A stretch of DNA of 40,609 nucleotides. Origin: Pseudomonadota bacterium (lineage in GTDB: Bacteria; Myxococcota_A; Polyangia; Haliangiales; Haliangiaceae). Shown here in pieces: positions 34,101 through 40,609 of the stretch (the stretch's first letter is position 1; every line of letters starts with the position of its first letter). The translations under genes and the position numbers were made by a program. Below the pieces are notes generated by a model. It was not told the DNA's origin. It worked only from the letters and a program-made list of their open reading frames with translations, and searched no databases. The stretch lies in contig JAKSDA010000566.1 in assembly GCA_022360315.1 (NCBI GenBank), positions 1 through 40,609 of the forward strand, read 5' to 3'.

Positions 34101-35158
34101 TGATCCGACTCCTATTCCGGCTCTTTCGCACGCTCGGCCAGGTCACCAGCGCGACCACGCTCAAGGTCATGGTCGCGGTGGTTGCCGTCATCTGGTTTTC
34201 GGCCTCTGGATATCTATACTTTGAAATCCAGGCCAAGCCCGATTTGACCTGGGCCGATGGGTTTTGGTGGGCCATCGTCACGATCACGACGGTCGGCTAC
34301 GGCGACTTCTTTCCCGAGAGCCAACTCGGCCGCTTCTTGGTCGGCGTCCCGACCATGCTCTTCGGGATCAGCGTGCTCGGCTACCTTTTGTCCACCCTGG
34401 CCACCTATCTCATCGAGAGCAAGTCCAAGGAGCTCAAAGGCATGAAACAGATCCAGCTGCAAAACCACATCCTCGTCGCCCACTTCAGCGACGTCAATCG
34501 GGTCGTGCAACTGGTGCGCGAACTACAGGGAGATCCGGAAACCCGGGGCAAGCCGATCGTACTCATCGATGACCAGTTGTCCGAAATTCCGGCCGAACTG
34601 GACGAACTCGGTCTCAAATTCGTGCACGGCAATCCGGCCCGCGAGGCAACTCTCGAGCAGGCCAACTATACCGAGGCCACCCATGCCATCGTGCTGGCCA
34701 GGGATCCCAGAGACGTACACTCCGACGACATGAACCTCGCAGTCGCCATGACCATCGAGGGGCTCAATCGAACTATCCACACCGTCATCGAATGCGTCGA
34801 TCCACAGAGCGTCGAAGTATTGCGACGGACCGGCTGCGATAGCATCGTGTGCGTCTCGCAATTCTCGTCCAGCCTGTTGGTTCAGGAGTTGCTGGATCCC
34901 GGGGTCAAGGCTGTGTTCGCCGAGCTTACTGCGGTCCGGATTGGGCAAAAACTCTACGTCGTCCACATCCGCACAATGAAGGACTGGACGTTTGGCGAAC
35001 TCCGCACCTGGGGCACAGGCCAGGGTCTTCTCGCCGTGGGCGTAAAACGCGGTCCGGATATTCATCTCAATCCGACCGCGGACTTCGCAGTCGAGCAACA
35101 CGACCTGGCTGTGGTCGTCGCCGGCCAGCGGCCGGGCGAAATCGATACAACTGCATGA
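34097..35158 (+). CDS. Two-helix potassium channel with RCK/TrkA domain
   Basis: This 353-residue channel subunit has two membrane helices (about residues 20-40 and 78-105) around a pore loop, with the selectivity filter TTVGYGD at residues 64-70. The cytoplasmic part is a TrkA-N/RCK domain followed by a TrkA-C-like tail. The expected GxGxxG nucleotide-binding loop is replaced by VAHFSDVNR, so NAD control is unlikely. The rest of the RCK fold (VLIDD, FVHGNPAREATL, ATHAIVLARD) is intact. It likely forms tetramers in the inner membrane. ATG at 34097 or 34100 overlaps the stop of the SNase-like gene. Confidence 0.87.
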   Translation: MMIRLLFRLFRTLGQVTSATTLKVMVAVVAVIWFSASGYLYFEIQAKPDLTWADGFWWAIVTITTVGYGDFFPESQLGRFLVGVPTMLFGISVLGYLLSTLATYLIESKSKELKGMKQIQLQNHILVAHFSDVNRVVQLVRELQGDPETRGKPIVLIDDQLSEIPAELDELGLKFVHGNPAREATLEQANYTEATHAIVLARDPRDVHSDDMNLAVAMTIEGLNRTIHTVIECVDPQSVEVLRRTGCDSIVCVSQFSSSLLVQELLDPGVKAVFAELTAVRIGQKLYVVHIRTMKDWTFGELRTWGTGQGLLAVGVKRGPDIHLNPTADFAVEQHDLAVVVAGQRPGEIDTTA

Positions 35159-35240
35159 CCCTTCGGACAGCGCTGTAAGACCACCCTTCCCGGCCCTGCC
35201 AGACTCGCTTTCCGGCCCCGAATAATCTCAAAAAATCCAA

Positions 35241-35262
35241 CAATTTCATATATATAGAATTG
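35241..35262. promoter_or_regulatory. AT-rich near-palindrome in the K+ channel/STAS spacer
   Basis: CAATT and AATTG flank a TATATATA core within a strikingly AT-rich patch of an otherwise GC-rich region. It could be a promoter melting site or a binding site. No matching -35 box was found. Confidence 0.3.
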
Positions 35263-35322
35263 ACCACGAGCGTTTCGGCGAGGCCGGTAAAAAATCTCAC
35301 CACACCGACGTTGGCCGGTTTG

Positions 35323-35352
35323 GGTCTGTCTACAGAACTGCCCGGACAGACC
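35323..35352. promoter_or_regulatory. Inverted repeat upstream of the STAS gene
   Basis: GGTCTGTC (35323-35330) and GACAGACC (35345-35352) are exact 8-bp inverses with a 14-base spacer. They end 35 bp before the STAS start codon. The position fits an operator, or a hairpin ending the K+ channel transcript. Confidence 0.4.
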
Positions 35353-35387
35353 GACTATTAGCAGTGCACCAGCCCGACAGAGATCGA

Positions 35388-35744
35388 ATGACGACGTTTC
35401 CTACCAAACATCGAGACAACATCACCATCATCCGGCTGCCCTATCGTGTAGACGTCTCGAACACGCGAGAGCTGGTCGCCACGATTCGCGGCGCCATAGC
35501 AGAAGAGCGCAGTCTACTGGTTCTTGATCTGCAAGAGACCAGGGCGATTGACTCCACGGCACTGGGAGCCATTATTCACCTGTTCAAGACACTGCGGGTC
35601 GGCGAGGGCGATCTGGTCTTTGCTGGCGTTGGCCCCGGTGTGCGTCGAATCTTTGCAGTAACCCACCTGGACCGAGTGTTTGCCATTCATCCCTCGGTCT
35701 CGGCTGCCATTGAAGCAAGAGACGCATGTTCGATGTCTGCCTGA
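35388..35744 (+). CDS. STAS-domain anti-sigma-factor antagonist-like protein
   Basis: This 118-residue single-domain protein fits the SpoIIAA/RsbV-type STAS fold. VLDLQETRAIDSTALGAII holds the phosphorylatable serine (Ser56), and the ends GVGPGVRRIFAVTHLDRVF match the family. It would be switched by an anti-sigma kinase and phosphatase. Neither partner is in this window, and the histidine kinase at 23384-24703 is not of the RsbW type. It heads a group with the small ORF and the GT4 gene, so it may set polysaccharide output, which is inference. ATG at 35388 has only a weak ribosome site. Confidence 0.82.
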   Translation: MTTFPTKHRDNITIIRLPYRVDVSNTRELVATIRGAIAEERSLLVLDLQETRAIDSTALGAIIHLFKTLRVGEGDLVFAGVGPGVRRIFAVTHLDRVFAIHPSVSAAIEARDACSMSA

Positions 35745-35974
35745 TCACCGAGAGTGGATGGCCGGCCCGGACGGGCATCCCGGTATTGCTATTGGAGCCG
35801 GGTGATCTTCTGGCCAGTCCGCTCATCCAACAGCGGGTCTGGCATCTCGACAGCTGGGCGACTCGAGTGGCCACACTACTCGATACGCCAGTACGAGCGT
35901 CTTTGGGGCGAGCCCTGGCTCGCGACCGATGGCGCCGATTTGCCGCCGCCTGGTCGCGCCAGGCAGGAGCTTGA
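35726..35974 (+). CDS. Small unknown protein between the STAS and GT4 genes
   Basis: An 82-residue frame overlaps the STAS gene by 19 bp and stops 4 bp before the GT4 start, the compact spacing of a translated operon gene. The product (MFDVCLITESGWPARTGIPV...) has a protein-like first half and an Arg/Trp-rich end, with no signal or membrane helix. I recognise no family. It could be an artefact of GC-rich DNA, but without it a 234-bp gap would split an otherwise tight operon. Confidence 0.4.
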   Translation: MFDVCLITESGWPARTGIPVLLLEPGDLLASPLIQQRVWHLDSWATRVATLLDTPVRASLGRALARDRWRRFAAAWSRQAGA

Positions 35975-35978
35975 ATAG

Positions 35979-37421
35979 ATGGCATCAAAGCGCGTTCTCA
36001 TCGTCCACAGTTACGGCATGGAGGGCAGTGGATCCTCCACGTACACCCGGGGCCTGGCCGCCGGGTTGCTCGATTCCGGATACCACGTCACGGTGGCTGC
36101 CTATCGCCACCGCGGCGACGAGGGAGCGGTATCGCGTCTTCACGGCCGAGGTGGGTCGCTCGAGGCGCTGCCTCTCGAGGCGCTGGCGGTCACCTACGAA
36201 CGCAGCGAATTCGACGGGGTACCGTTTGTCTACGAGCTTTCTCTCCACGATCTGCGCTGCCGACGCGACATCCTGGCCCGCCGGCTCGAACAACTCGTCC
36301 GACTCGAGCGACCCGACGTGATCATTGCCAATCACTTTTTGCTCAGCGCCGCGGCAGCTGTCGCAGTTGGCCGCGCAGCCAGGGTGCCGGTGGTCGTGGT
36401 GTCACACGGCACGGATATCGAATATGCAGCCGCGCGTTCCCAGGCGGTCAGATCCATGGCGCGGCAGACGTTCCGCGATGCCCATGTTCGGGTTGCGCTC
36501 GCCGACACGGCTAGCGGGCGGATCGCCGCGGTGCTCGGCGTCGACCCGCGAGCACTCACACTGGTTCCGCCCGGGATATGCGAGGGATGTCGCCGCCCTT
36601 TCGCGGTTGCAAATCGCCGCGACCGCGTCGCCGTGGTCGGGCGCATCTTGCTCGACAAAGGTCCGCATGTGGTGCTCGCCGCCATGGCCGACGCCATTGT
36701 CAGGATTCCCGAATTGTCGGTCGTGTTCATCGGCGATGGGCCGGATCGCGAGCCCATTGAAGAGCTGGTCGCTGCTCTTGATGCCGGAGACGAAGTGTAT
36801 GTCCGGCGCTTGTTCAACGACCTGTCGGCAACGCCCAGCCGCAGAGACATCGTCGCCCCGGTGATGGAAGCTCTGTGCGAAGATGGCGGCTACCGGCGAA
36901 AGCGGCTGGCCGGGGATCTGGCCTGGCGAGTCGAGTTTACCGGATACGTCTCCACCATCACGGTCGGCGAGAAACTCACCGCCTCCCGTCTGGTCGTCTT
37001 GCCGTCCCTGGTCCCCGAGTGTTTCCCGCTGGTCCTGCTCGAGGGAATGTCCATGGGGTGCGCGATCGCAGCGACTCCACTCGGCGGTACGGCCGATCTG
37101 CTCAGCGATGTGATGGCCGAGATTCCGCTTCTGGCCGACGTCGCATCCATAGATCTCTGCGATCCCGTGGTCAGCGTGGCGCGCGCGTTGGTTCGCGGGG
37201 TCAATGGCTGGAGCCCGGAGGTAGCGCGCGATCTGTCGCAATTTGCCAACAGCCGCTATCAGTGGAGCGCCATCGGGAAGCAGCTGGTCGATGCGGCGGA
37301 AAATTCGACCGCGGGTAACGTGGAGCTGCTGTCGCCGCCGCTGACCGAATCGGCCAATTCGTCGACATCGGCGGCATCGCCAACTCGTTATTCGCTGGTG
37401 CTCCCCGGCGCCGGTATGTGA
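35979..37421 (+). CDS. Family GT4 glycosyltransferase
   Basis: This 480-residue GT-B enzyme has the N-terminal loop GMEGSGSSTYTRGLAAGLL and HGTDIEYA. The C-terminal half has VAVVGRILLDKGPHVVLAAM, VFIGDGPDRE and the donor-binding E-x7-E motif in PECFPLVLLEGMSMG. A 40-residue insertion between GDGPDRE and VEFTGYVS is longer than usual. The last 50 residues are Ser/Ala-rich and probably disordered. ATG at 35979 has AGGAG 9 bases upstream. It would add a sugar from a nucleotide donor to a growing polysaccharide on the cytoplasmic side. The next gene, a second GT4 enzyme of PelF type, is broken. Confidence 0.88.
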   Translation: MASKRVLIVHSYGMEGSGSSTYTRGLAAGLLDSGYHVTVAAYRHRGDEGAVSRLHGRGGSLEALPLEALAVTYERSEFDGVPFVYELSLHDLRCRRDILARRLEQLVRLERPDVIIANHFLLSAAAAVAVGRAARVPVVVVSHGTDIEYAAARSQAVRSMARQTFRDAHVRVALADTASGRIAAVLGVDPRALTLVPPGICEGCRRPFAVANRRDRVAVVGRILLDKGPHVVLAAMADAIVRIPELSVVFIGDGPDREPIEELVAALDAGDEVYVRRLFNDLSATPSRRDIVAPVMEALCEDGGYRRKRLAGDLAWRVEFTGYVSTITVGEKLTASRLVVLPSLVPECFPLVLLEGMSMGCAIAATPLGGTADLLSDVMAEIPLLADVASIDLCDPVVSVARALVRGVNGWSPEVARDLSQFANSRYQWSAIGKQLVDAAENSTAGNVELLSPPLTESANSSTSAASPTRYSLVLPGAGM

Positions 37422-37660
37422 ACCCACCTGGTGTGCATCGATGCTCCGACCGCGATCCGAACGATGTCCCAGCTCGATGAACAGCGGCTTGGTCCGCATC
37501 ATTCACCGCGGAATCGTCGCCAGGTCGCATAAACTGAGGAGGATCTGGCAGAGGCCCGAAGCCGCACGCCGCAGGCCTATTACAATACACCGGGTACTAC
37601 GGCGAGGGCGGCATTGCCGAAGGTTCCCGGCACATACGACCACAGCAGATGGTGTGGAGA
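37422..37660. other. Spacer with possible gene debris
   Basis: No intact gene is seen in these 239 bp. A frame containing an in-frame TAA runs up to an ATGA overlap with the pelF-like start, and GAGGAGG near 37538 looks like an orphan ribosome site. This may be what is left of a small gene, but no family is recognisable. Confidence 0.3.
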
Positions 37661-38548
37661 ATGACGCGGGCTATAGTCGTGATGGCGACCGAGGGGACCT
37701 ATCCGTTTGTCGGAGGCGGTGTGAGCACCTGGTGCCATCAGCTGTGCGAGGGACTGGACAGCGTTGATTTCACCATTCTGGCGGTGACCGGAGACAGTCT
37801 GGTCAAGTGAAAGTACCCGCGCATGAAATCGGTTGCAGAGTGCCTCCTGATTCCCATGTGGCCGGGCGAAGAACCCGGCATATTTCTCTATCCCGGCCGC
37901 TACAGCCGGTTCTCGAACGGCGCTGGAAGACCACGAGCCGGGCCATCGCCCGGCACTTCGTACCGCCGCTGCGGGTCTTGTTGCGCGAGATCTTTGTCGG
38001 CGCTGTTCCCGGAAACGAGCTTGTGACAGCGATCATCGATCTGGGGATCTTTTTGCGCGAACACGACTACAAACAGGCCATGCGGTCGAAGCATACCTGG
38101 CGGGCGGATCCGCCCTATGTCGAGATGAGCCGCAATCTCATCGCCGAGCTGGGTTGCGGCGACAACTTCACCTTTGGCGGCTTTCACCCCCGATCCCTTC
38201 GGGATGTTTTGCGAGGGCGACATCAGCGTGCTCTCGTCCATCTCGGAGGGATTTCCCTATACCGTGCTCGAGGCCATGGCCAGTGGCAAACCGTGTGTCG
38301 CCACCGACGTCGGCGGGGTCAGAGAAGCGGTGGGCGACACCGGTCTGGTGGTGCCACCCTGGGATCCTCAGTCGTTTGGCGAGGCCGTGGTCGAGCTGCT
38401 CAGCGATCACGAACGCCGGCGCGATCTGGCTCGACGGGCGCGCGAACGCGTCCTGTCCGAGTTCACCATTGCCAAGCAGCTGGCCGGTTATGACGAGCTG
38501 TATCGCGAACTCGACCAGACCACCCGGGAGCGGCAGGCGCGCACATGA
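37661..38548 (+). pseudogene. Disrupted PelF-like GT4 glycosyltransferase
   Basis: Pieces of a PelF-type enzyme appear in order but not in one frame. The N-terminus (MATEGTYPFVGGGVSTWCHQ) ends at an in-frame TGA (37808-37810). The same frame continues with MKSVAECLLIPMWPGEEPG, then shifts near 37900-37920 to RRWKTTSRAIARHFVPPL and EHDYKQAMRSKHTW. About 200 central residues, including the acceptor-side core, are missing before YVEMSRNLIAELG. A second shift at a CCCCC run (38187-38191) leads to the intact end SVLSSISEGFPYTVLEAMAS and GKPCVATDVGG. PelF makes the Pel-type polysaccharide chain, so this locus probably no longer makes its original polymer. The three-part damage argues against a sequencing error. 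Confidence 0.75.
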
Positions 38549-39591
38549 AACGCCCGGCCCGGAGCGGAAAAGCCAGACAACACAAGAGCAAACAACGCGG
38601 AGCTCGGCGGCGCCGCAAGCAGGCTCAGCGCCAGCAGCACAGACAGAGCCACAGGGGCAACAAGGTGCGCAGCGTCGGCAACCGGGCCAGCCGAGTTGCG
38701 ATCGTCGACTATGCCGAACACGTGGTCCAGCTGATCAACCGACCGATCGACTCGTGGGCGGTCGCGGCAACGCTCGAGAGCCAGGGGCTGCGCGATGGGG
38801 ATGCCCAGGAGCGCTGGGGCTATGACGATCTATTTTCGTTTGCCGACGATGTCTATGCGGAGATCTTGACCAGAGCGATTCCGGCCAAAGAGCAGCCCGC
38901 ACTCCAAAAGCGCAAATTTCACCTGGCCCGGTTTGCCCGCTACATGTTCGAGGGGTCATTTTTTGCCATGCCCATGTTGGGCCAGATCATCTGCCTCATT
39001 CTCACTCGCTACTCGCTGTGGGCATCGCTCAATTTTAGCGAAGAGCAGGCTACGTCGGTCGGTCTGGGTACCCTGGCCAGCTTCCCCATCTCGGGCGCAC
39101 CGGTCATGTCGATCGGCCGGCAGGGCACTGTATACCACGGCCTTCGAGCCCACGGCATGTTGCGCCGCAGCGTCGTCGAGTTGTGTTCGGTCGGCCTGAC
39201 CCTGACCGCCAGTGTCCTTCTGATCGTGTGCCTGTCTCAGCTCTTTTTGCCCTTTGTCGGCTTCGGCTCGTTTTTGCTCACCGCGGCCTATTTCACCACC
39301 CTGTGTCTTTTGTGGTTGTCGCTGGGCGCTCTGTACATGCTGCGCATGCACAGCTGGAACGTGGCCTTGACCGTGGCCGGGGCCGGTCTGGTCGCCGTCC
39401 TTTGCCGCCTCTTCGGAATCGATGTTCACCTTGCCCAGCTCGTTTCCATCACGTCCTGTGCCGCGGTCGCGGGAGCAGTGGCCTGGCGTCGCATGACCCG
39501 TCCATCGCAACAGAACCAGAGACATCAGCACCTCAAGGCCGACTGCCGAGGCCAAGGCCGACTGCCGAGGCCAAGGCCGACTACCAGGTGA
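38545..39591 (+). CDS. Membrane protein next to the pelF-like gene, possibly truncated
   Basis: This 348-residue protein has three parts. First comes a very basic N-terminus (about 45 residues, mostly Arg, Lys and Gln), perhaps not translated if a later start is used. A small helical domain follows (VVQLINRPIDSWAVAATLES, WGYDDLFSFADDVYAEIL). Then come about six membrane helices (from FFAMPMLGQIICLIL to ITSCAAVAGAVAW). A PelF partner PelG would have about twelve helices and a different N-terminus, so I do not call it PelG. The end runs into 19-bp repeats and reads HLKADCRGQGRLPRPR, suggesting that the original 3' part was lost. The ATG overlaps the pelF-like stop (ATGA). A role in polymer export is inference. 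Confidence 0.5.
   Translation: MKRPARSGKARQHKSKQRGARRRRKQAQRQQHRQSHRGNKVRSVGNRASRVAIVDYAEHVVQLINRPIDSWAVAATLESQGLRDGDAQERWGYDDLFSFADDVYAEILTRAIPAKEQPALQKRKFHLARFARYMFEGSFFAMPMLGQIICLILTRYSLWASLNFSEEQATSVGLGTLASFPISGAPVMSIGRQGTVYHGLRAHGMLRRSVVELCSVGLTLTASVLLIVCLSQLFLPFVGFGSFLLTAAYFTTLCLLWLSLGALYMLRMHSWNVALTVAGAGLVAVLCRLFGIDVHLAQLVSITSCAAVAGAVAWRRMTRPSQQNQRHQHLKADCRGQGRLPRPRPTTR
39535..39583 (+). repeat. 19-bp tandem repeats at the 3' end of the membrane-protein gene
   Basis: AAGGCCGACTGCCGAGGCC is present twice in full and once in part, ending 8 bp before the stop codon. The frame changes with each 19-base unit, so added copies would alter the protein end. Confidence 0.85.
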
Positions 39592-39607
39592 TGGAATAGA
39601 GCGATGC

Positions 39608-39669
39608 GTCCGGCCAGTCGGACAGTACTGTCCGACCCACCGACCGCGTGTCCGGCCAGCCGGACACGC
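39608..39669 (+). repeat. Two REP-like palindromic elements beside the transposase gene
   Basis: GTCCGGCCAGTCGGACA (39608-39624) and GTCCGGCCAGCCGGACA (39650-39666) are near-identical units. The first is extended into a perfect 20-bp palindrome GTCGGACAGTACTGTCCGAC (39617-39636). The second is the core of a hairpin with 11-bp arms (39646-39656 and 39659-39669) and a CA loop. They lie 66 bp before the transposase start, as in REP elements moved by RAYT proteins. Confidence 0.7.
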
Positions 39670-39734
39670 CATTGCGGCAGGCCTGGCCTTTCGGGCACTT
39701 GGTAGTTGGCGCGAGCATTGCTTGGACAAAGAGC

Positions 39735-40609
39735 ATGTCTCTTGCTCGGCCGGTGTACAAAGGGGTCAGTCTGATGATCACCAAGCGGGTGCGCGGACGC
39801 GAGTTTCGTCTGCGTCCGTCCAAACGGATCAACCAGATCGTGCAATACGTGGTCGCAGTGGTCGCGCAACGTAACGGTATTCAATTAAATGGTTTGGTAG
39901 TACTGAGTAATCACTGGCATGTCTGTTTAGCCGATCCCGAGGGTCGGATATGCGATTTTACGCGGGATTGTCATGCGTTTATCGCCCGGGCAGTCAATGC
40001 AGTCCATGGCGATTTCGAGAGTATGTGGTCAAACGAGCAGACCAGCCAGGTGACCTGCGTCGAGCCTATCGACCTCGTGGGCAAGATTGCATATGCGATG
40101 GCCAATCCTGTCGAATCCTTGCTGGTCGCCCATGGCAAGAATTGGCCGGGAGTGCGCAGAGCATGGCCGGCAAAGCCACGCATTGTGAACAGGCCCAAGC
40201 AGTTCTTTCGTGATGAAACGGATGGAGGTACGTGGCCCGAGACAGCAATACTCGAGTTTTCGCGCCCTCCGGGCTACGAGTCCAAGTCCGACGAGGAGCT
40301 CGCAACGTTGATCCAGGACGCTATCGACCAGCGCGAGGAGAAATTTCGCCAACAGGCACGGCGAGAGGGCAAACGGTTTCTCGGTCGGCGTGCAGTACTC
40401 GAGCAATCTCGCTATGCGCGGCCCAAGACGGAGGAATCGCGATTCAAACTCTCGCCACGGGTCGCGTGCAAAAACAAATGGCTGAGGATCGAGCGCCTTG
40501 GTCGGAATCGAGTGTGGGGCACCTCCTATGCTCAGGCACTCATCGGGTGGAGGAGCGGCGACCGCGAGGTAGTGTTTCCCCACGGCACCTACAAGATGCG
40601 CGTTTTGCA
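39735..40609 (+). CDS. REP-associated Y1 transposase (TnpA-REP/RAYT family), cut by window end
   Basis: The frame is open from ATG 39735 to the window edge (291 codons so far). The N-terminus MSLARPVYKGVSLMITKRVR is typical of a transposase group frequent in Myxococcota. The HUH motif is His60-Trp-His62 in VVLSNHWHVCLAD, and the catalytic Tyr120 is in KIAYAMANPVES. Such proteins nick single-stranded DNA at hairpins such as the REP-like palindromes just upstream. The long C-terminal part, rich in charged residues (EELATLIQDAIDQREEKF), is usual for this group. The 3' end and any matching palindromes there are outside the window. Confidence 0.82.
   Translation, partial: MSLARPVYKGVSLMITKRVRGREFRLRPSKRINQIVQYVVAVVAQRNGIQLNGLVVLSNHWHVCLADPEGRICDFTRDCHAFIARAVNAVHGDFESMWSNEQTSQVTCVEPIDLVGKIAYAMANPVESLLVAHGKNWPGVRRAWPAKPRIVNRPKQFFRDETDGGTWPETAILEFSRPPGYESKSDEELATLIQDAIDQREEKFRQQARREGKRFLGRRAVLEQSRYARPKTEESRFKLSPRVACKNKWLRIERLGRNRVWGTSYAQALIGWRSGDREVVFPHGTYKMRVL

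Noticed and set aside
38545..39591. Naming the membrane protein PelG
   Set aside because: Position after a pelF-like gene suggests it, but helix count, length and N-terminal domain do not match PelG.

Overview
The window is GC-rich, densely coded and bacterial. Its gene content points to a member of the Myxococcota (former Deltaproteobacteria). The clues are a REP-associated transposase of a type common in that group, an AgmX/PglI-type C-terminal domain, many lipoproteins of unknown function, and tight gene packing in which ATGA, GTGA or TTGA stop/start overlaps couple genes. This placement is inference; the window holds no rRNA or tRNA gene.

Region 1 (about 0.35-12.8 kb) is a glycan region. 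It starts with a lipoprotein GH85 endo-beta-N-acetylglucosaminidase and a convergent HTTM membrane protein. A polyprenyl-phosphate glycosyltransferase (GT2) follows. On the minus strand lie an ATP-grasp ligase, a PglD-like acyltransferase and a flippase-like membrane protein. Divergent from them are an extended SDR, a DegT-family sugar aminotransferase and a GT-C membrane glycosyltransferase. Together they look like a system that makes an amino- and acyl-modified sugar and transfers it through a lipid carrier. A HAD gene next to the ATP-grasp gene is reduced to an N-terminal stub.

Region 2 (12.8-19.3 kb) holds an aerobic benzoyl-CoA (box) locus. boxC and boxB lie on the plus strand. Divergent from them is a BoxR/BzdR-type regulator (XRE helix-turn-helix plus shikimate-kinase-like domain), translationally coupled to a class I isoprenoid-synthase-like gene. 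A TerB-like gene and a kinase-like gene follow. The 86-bp boxR-boxC spacer carries a TGCA-N6-TGCA operator over a perfect TATAAT, then a perfect palindrome with 20-bp arms. boxA and a benzoate-CoA ligase are not in the window.

Region 3 (19.3-26.7 kb) is mixed: a small Asn-Pro-Cys repeat lipoprotein, an aldo/keto reductase, lipoproteins, a FadL-like outer-membrane protein, a histidine kinase with a degenerate receiver, and an epoxide-hydrolase-like enzyme. A roughly 40-bp intergenic sequence occurs twice here.

Region 4 (26.7-35.2 kb) contains a Tat-exported small subunit paired with a GMC oxidoreductase, a STAND-like/TPR protein coupled to lnt, an AgmX/PglI-type protein and a HIT protein, and an SNase-like protein coupled to a K+ channel.

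Region 5 (35.2-40.6 kb) is a decaying polysaccharide locus: a STAS protein, a small ORF, a GT4 glycosyltransferase, a pelF-like pseudogene with several separate lesions, and a possibly truncated membrane protein. It ends in 19-bp tandem repeats, two REP-like palindromes and a Y1-type transposase that runs off the window.
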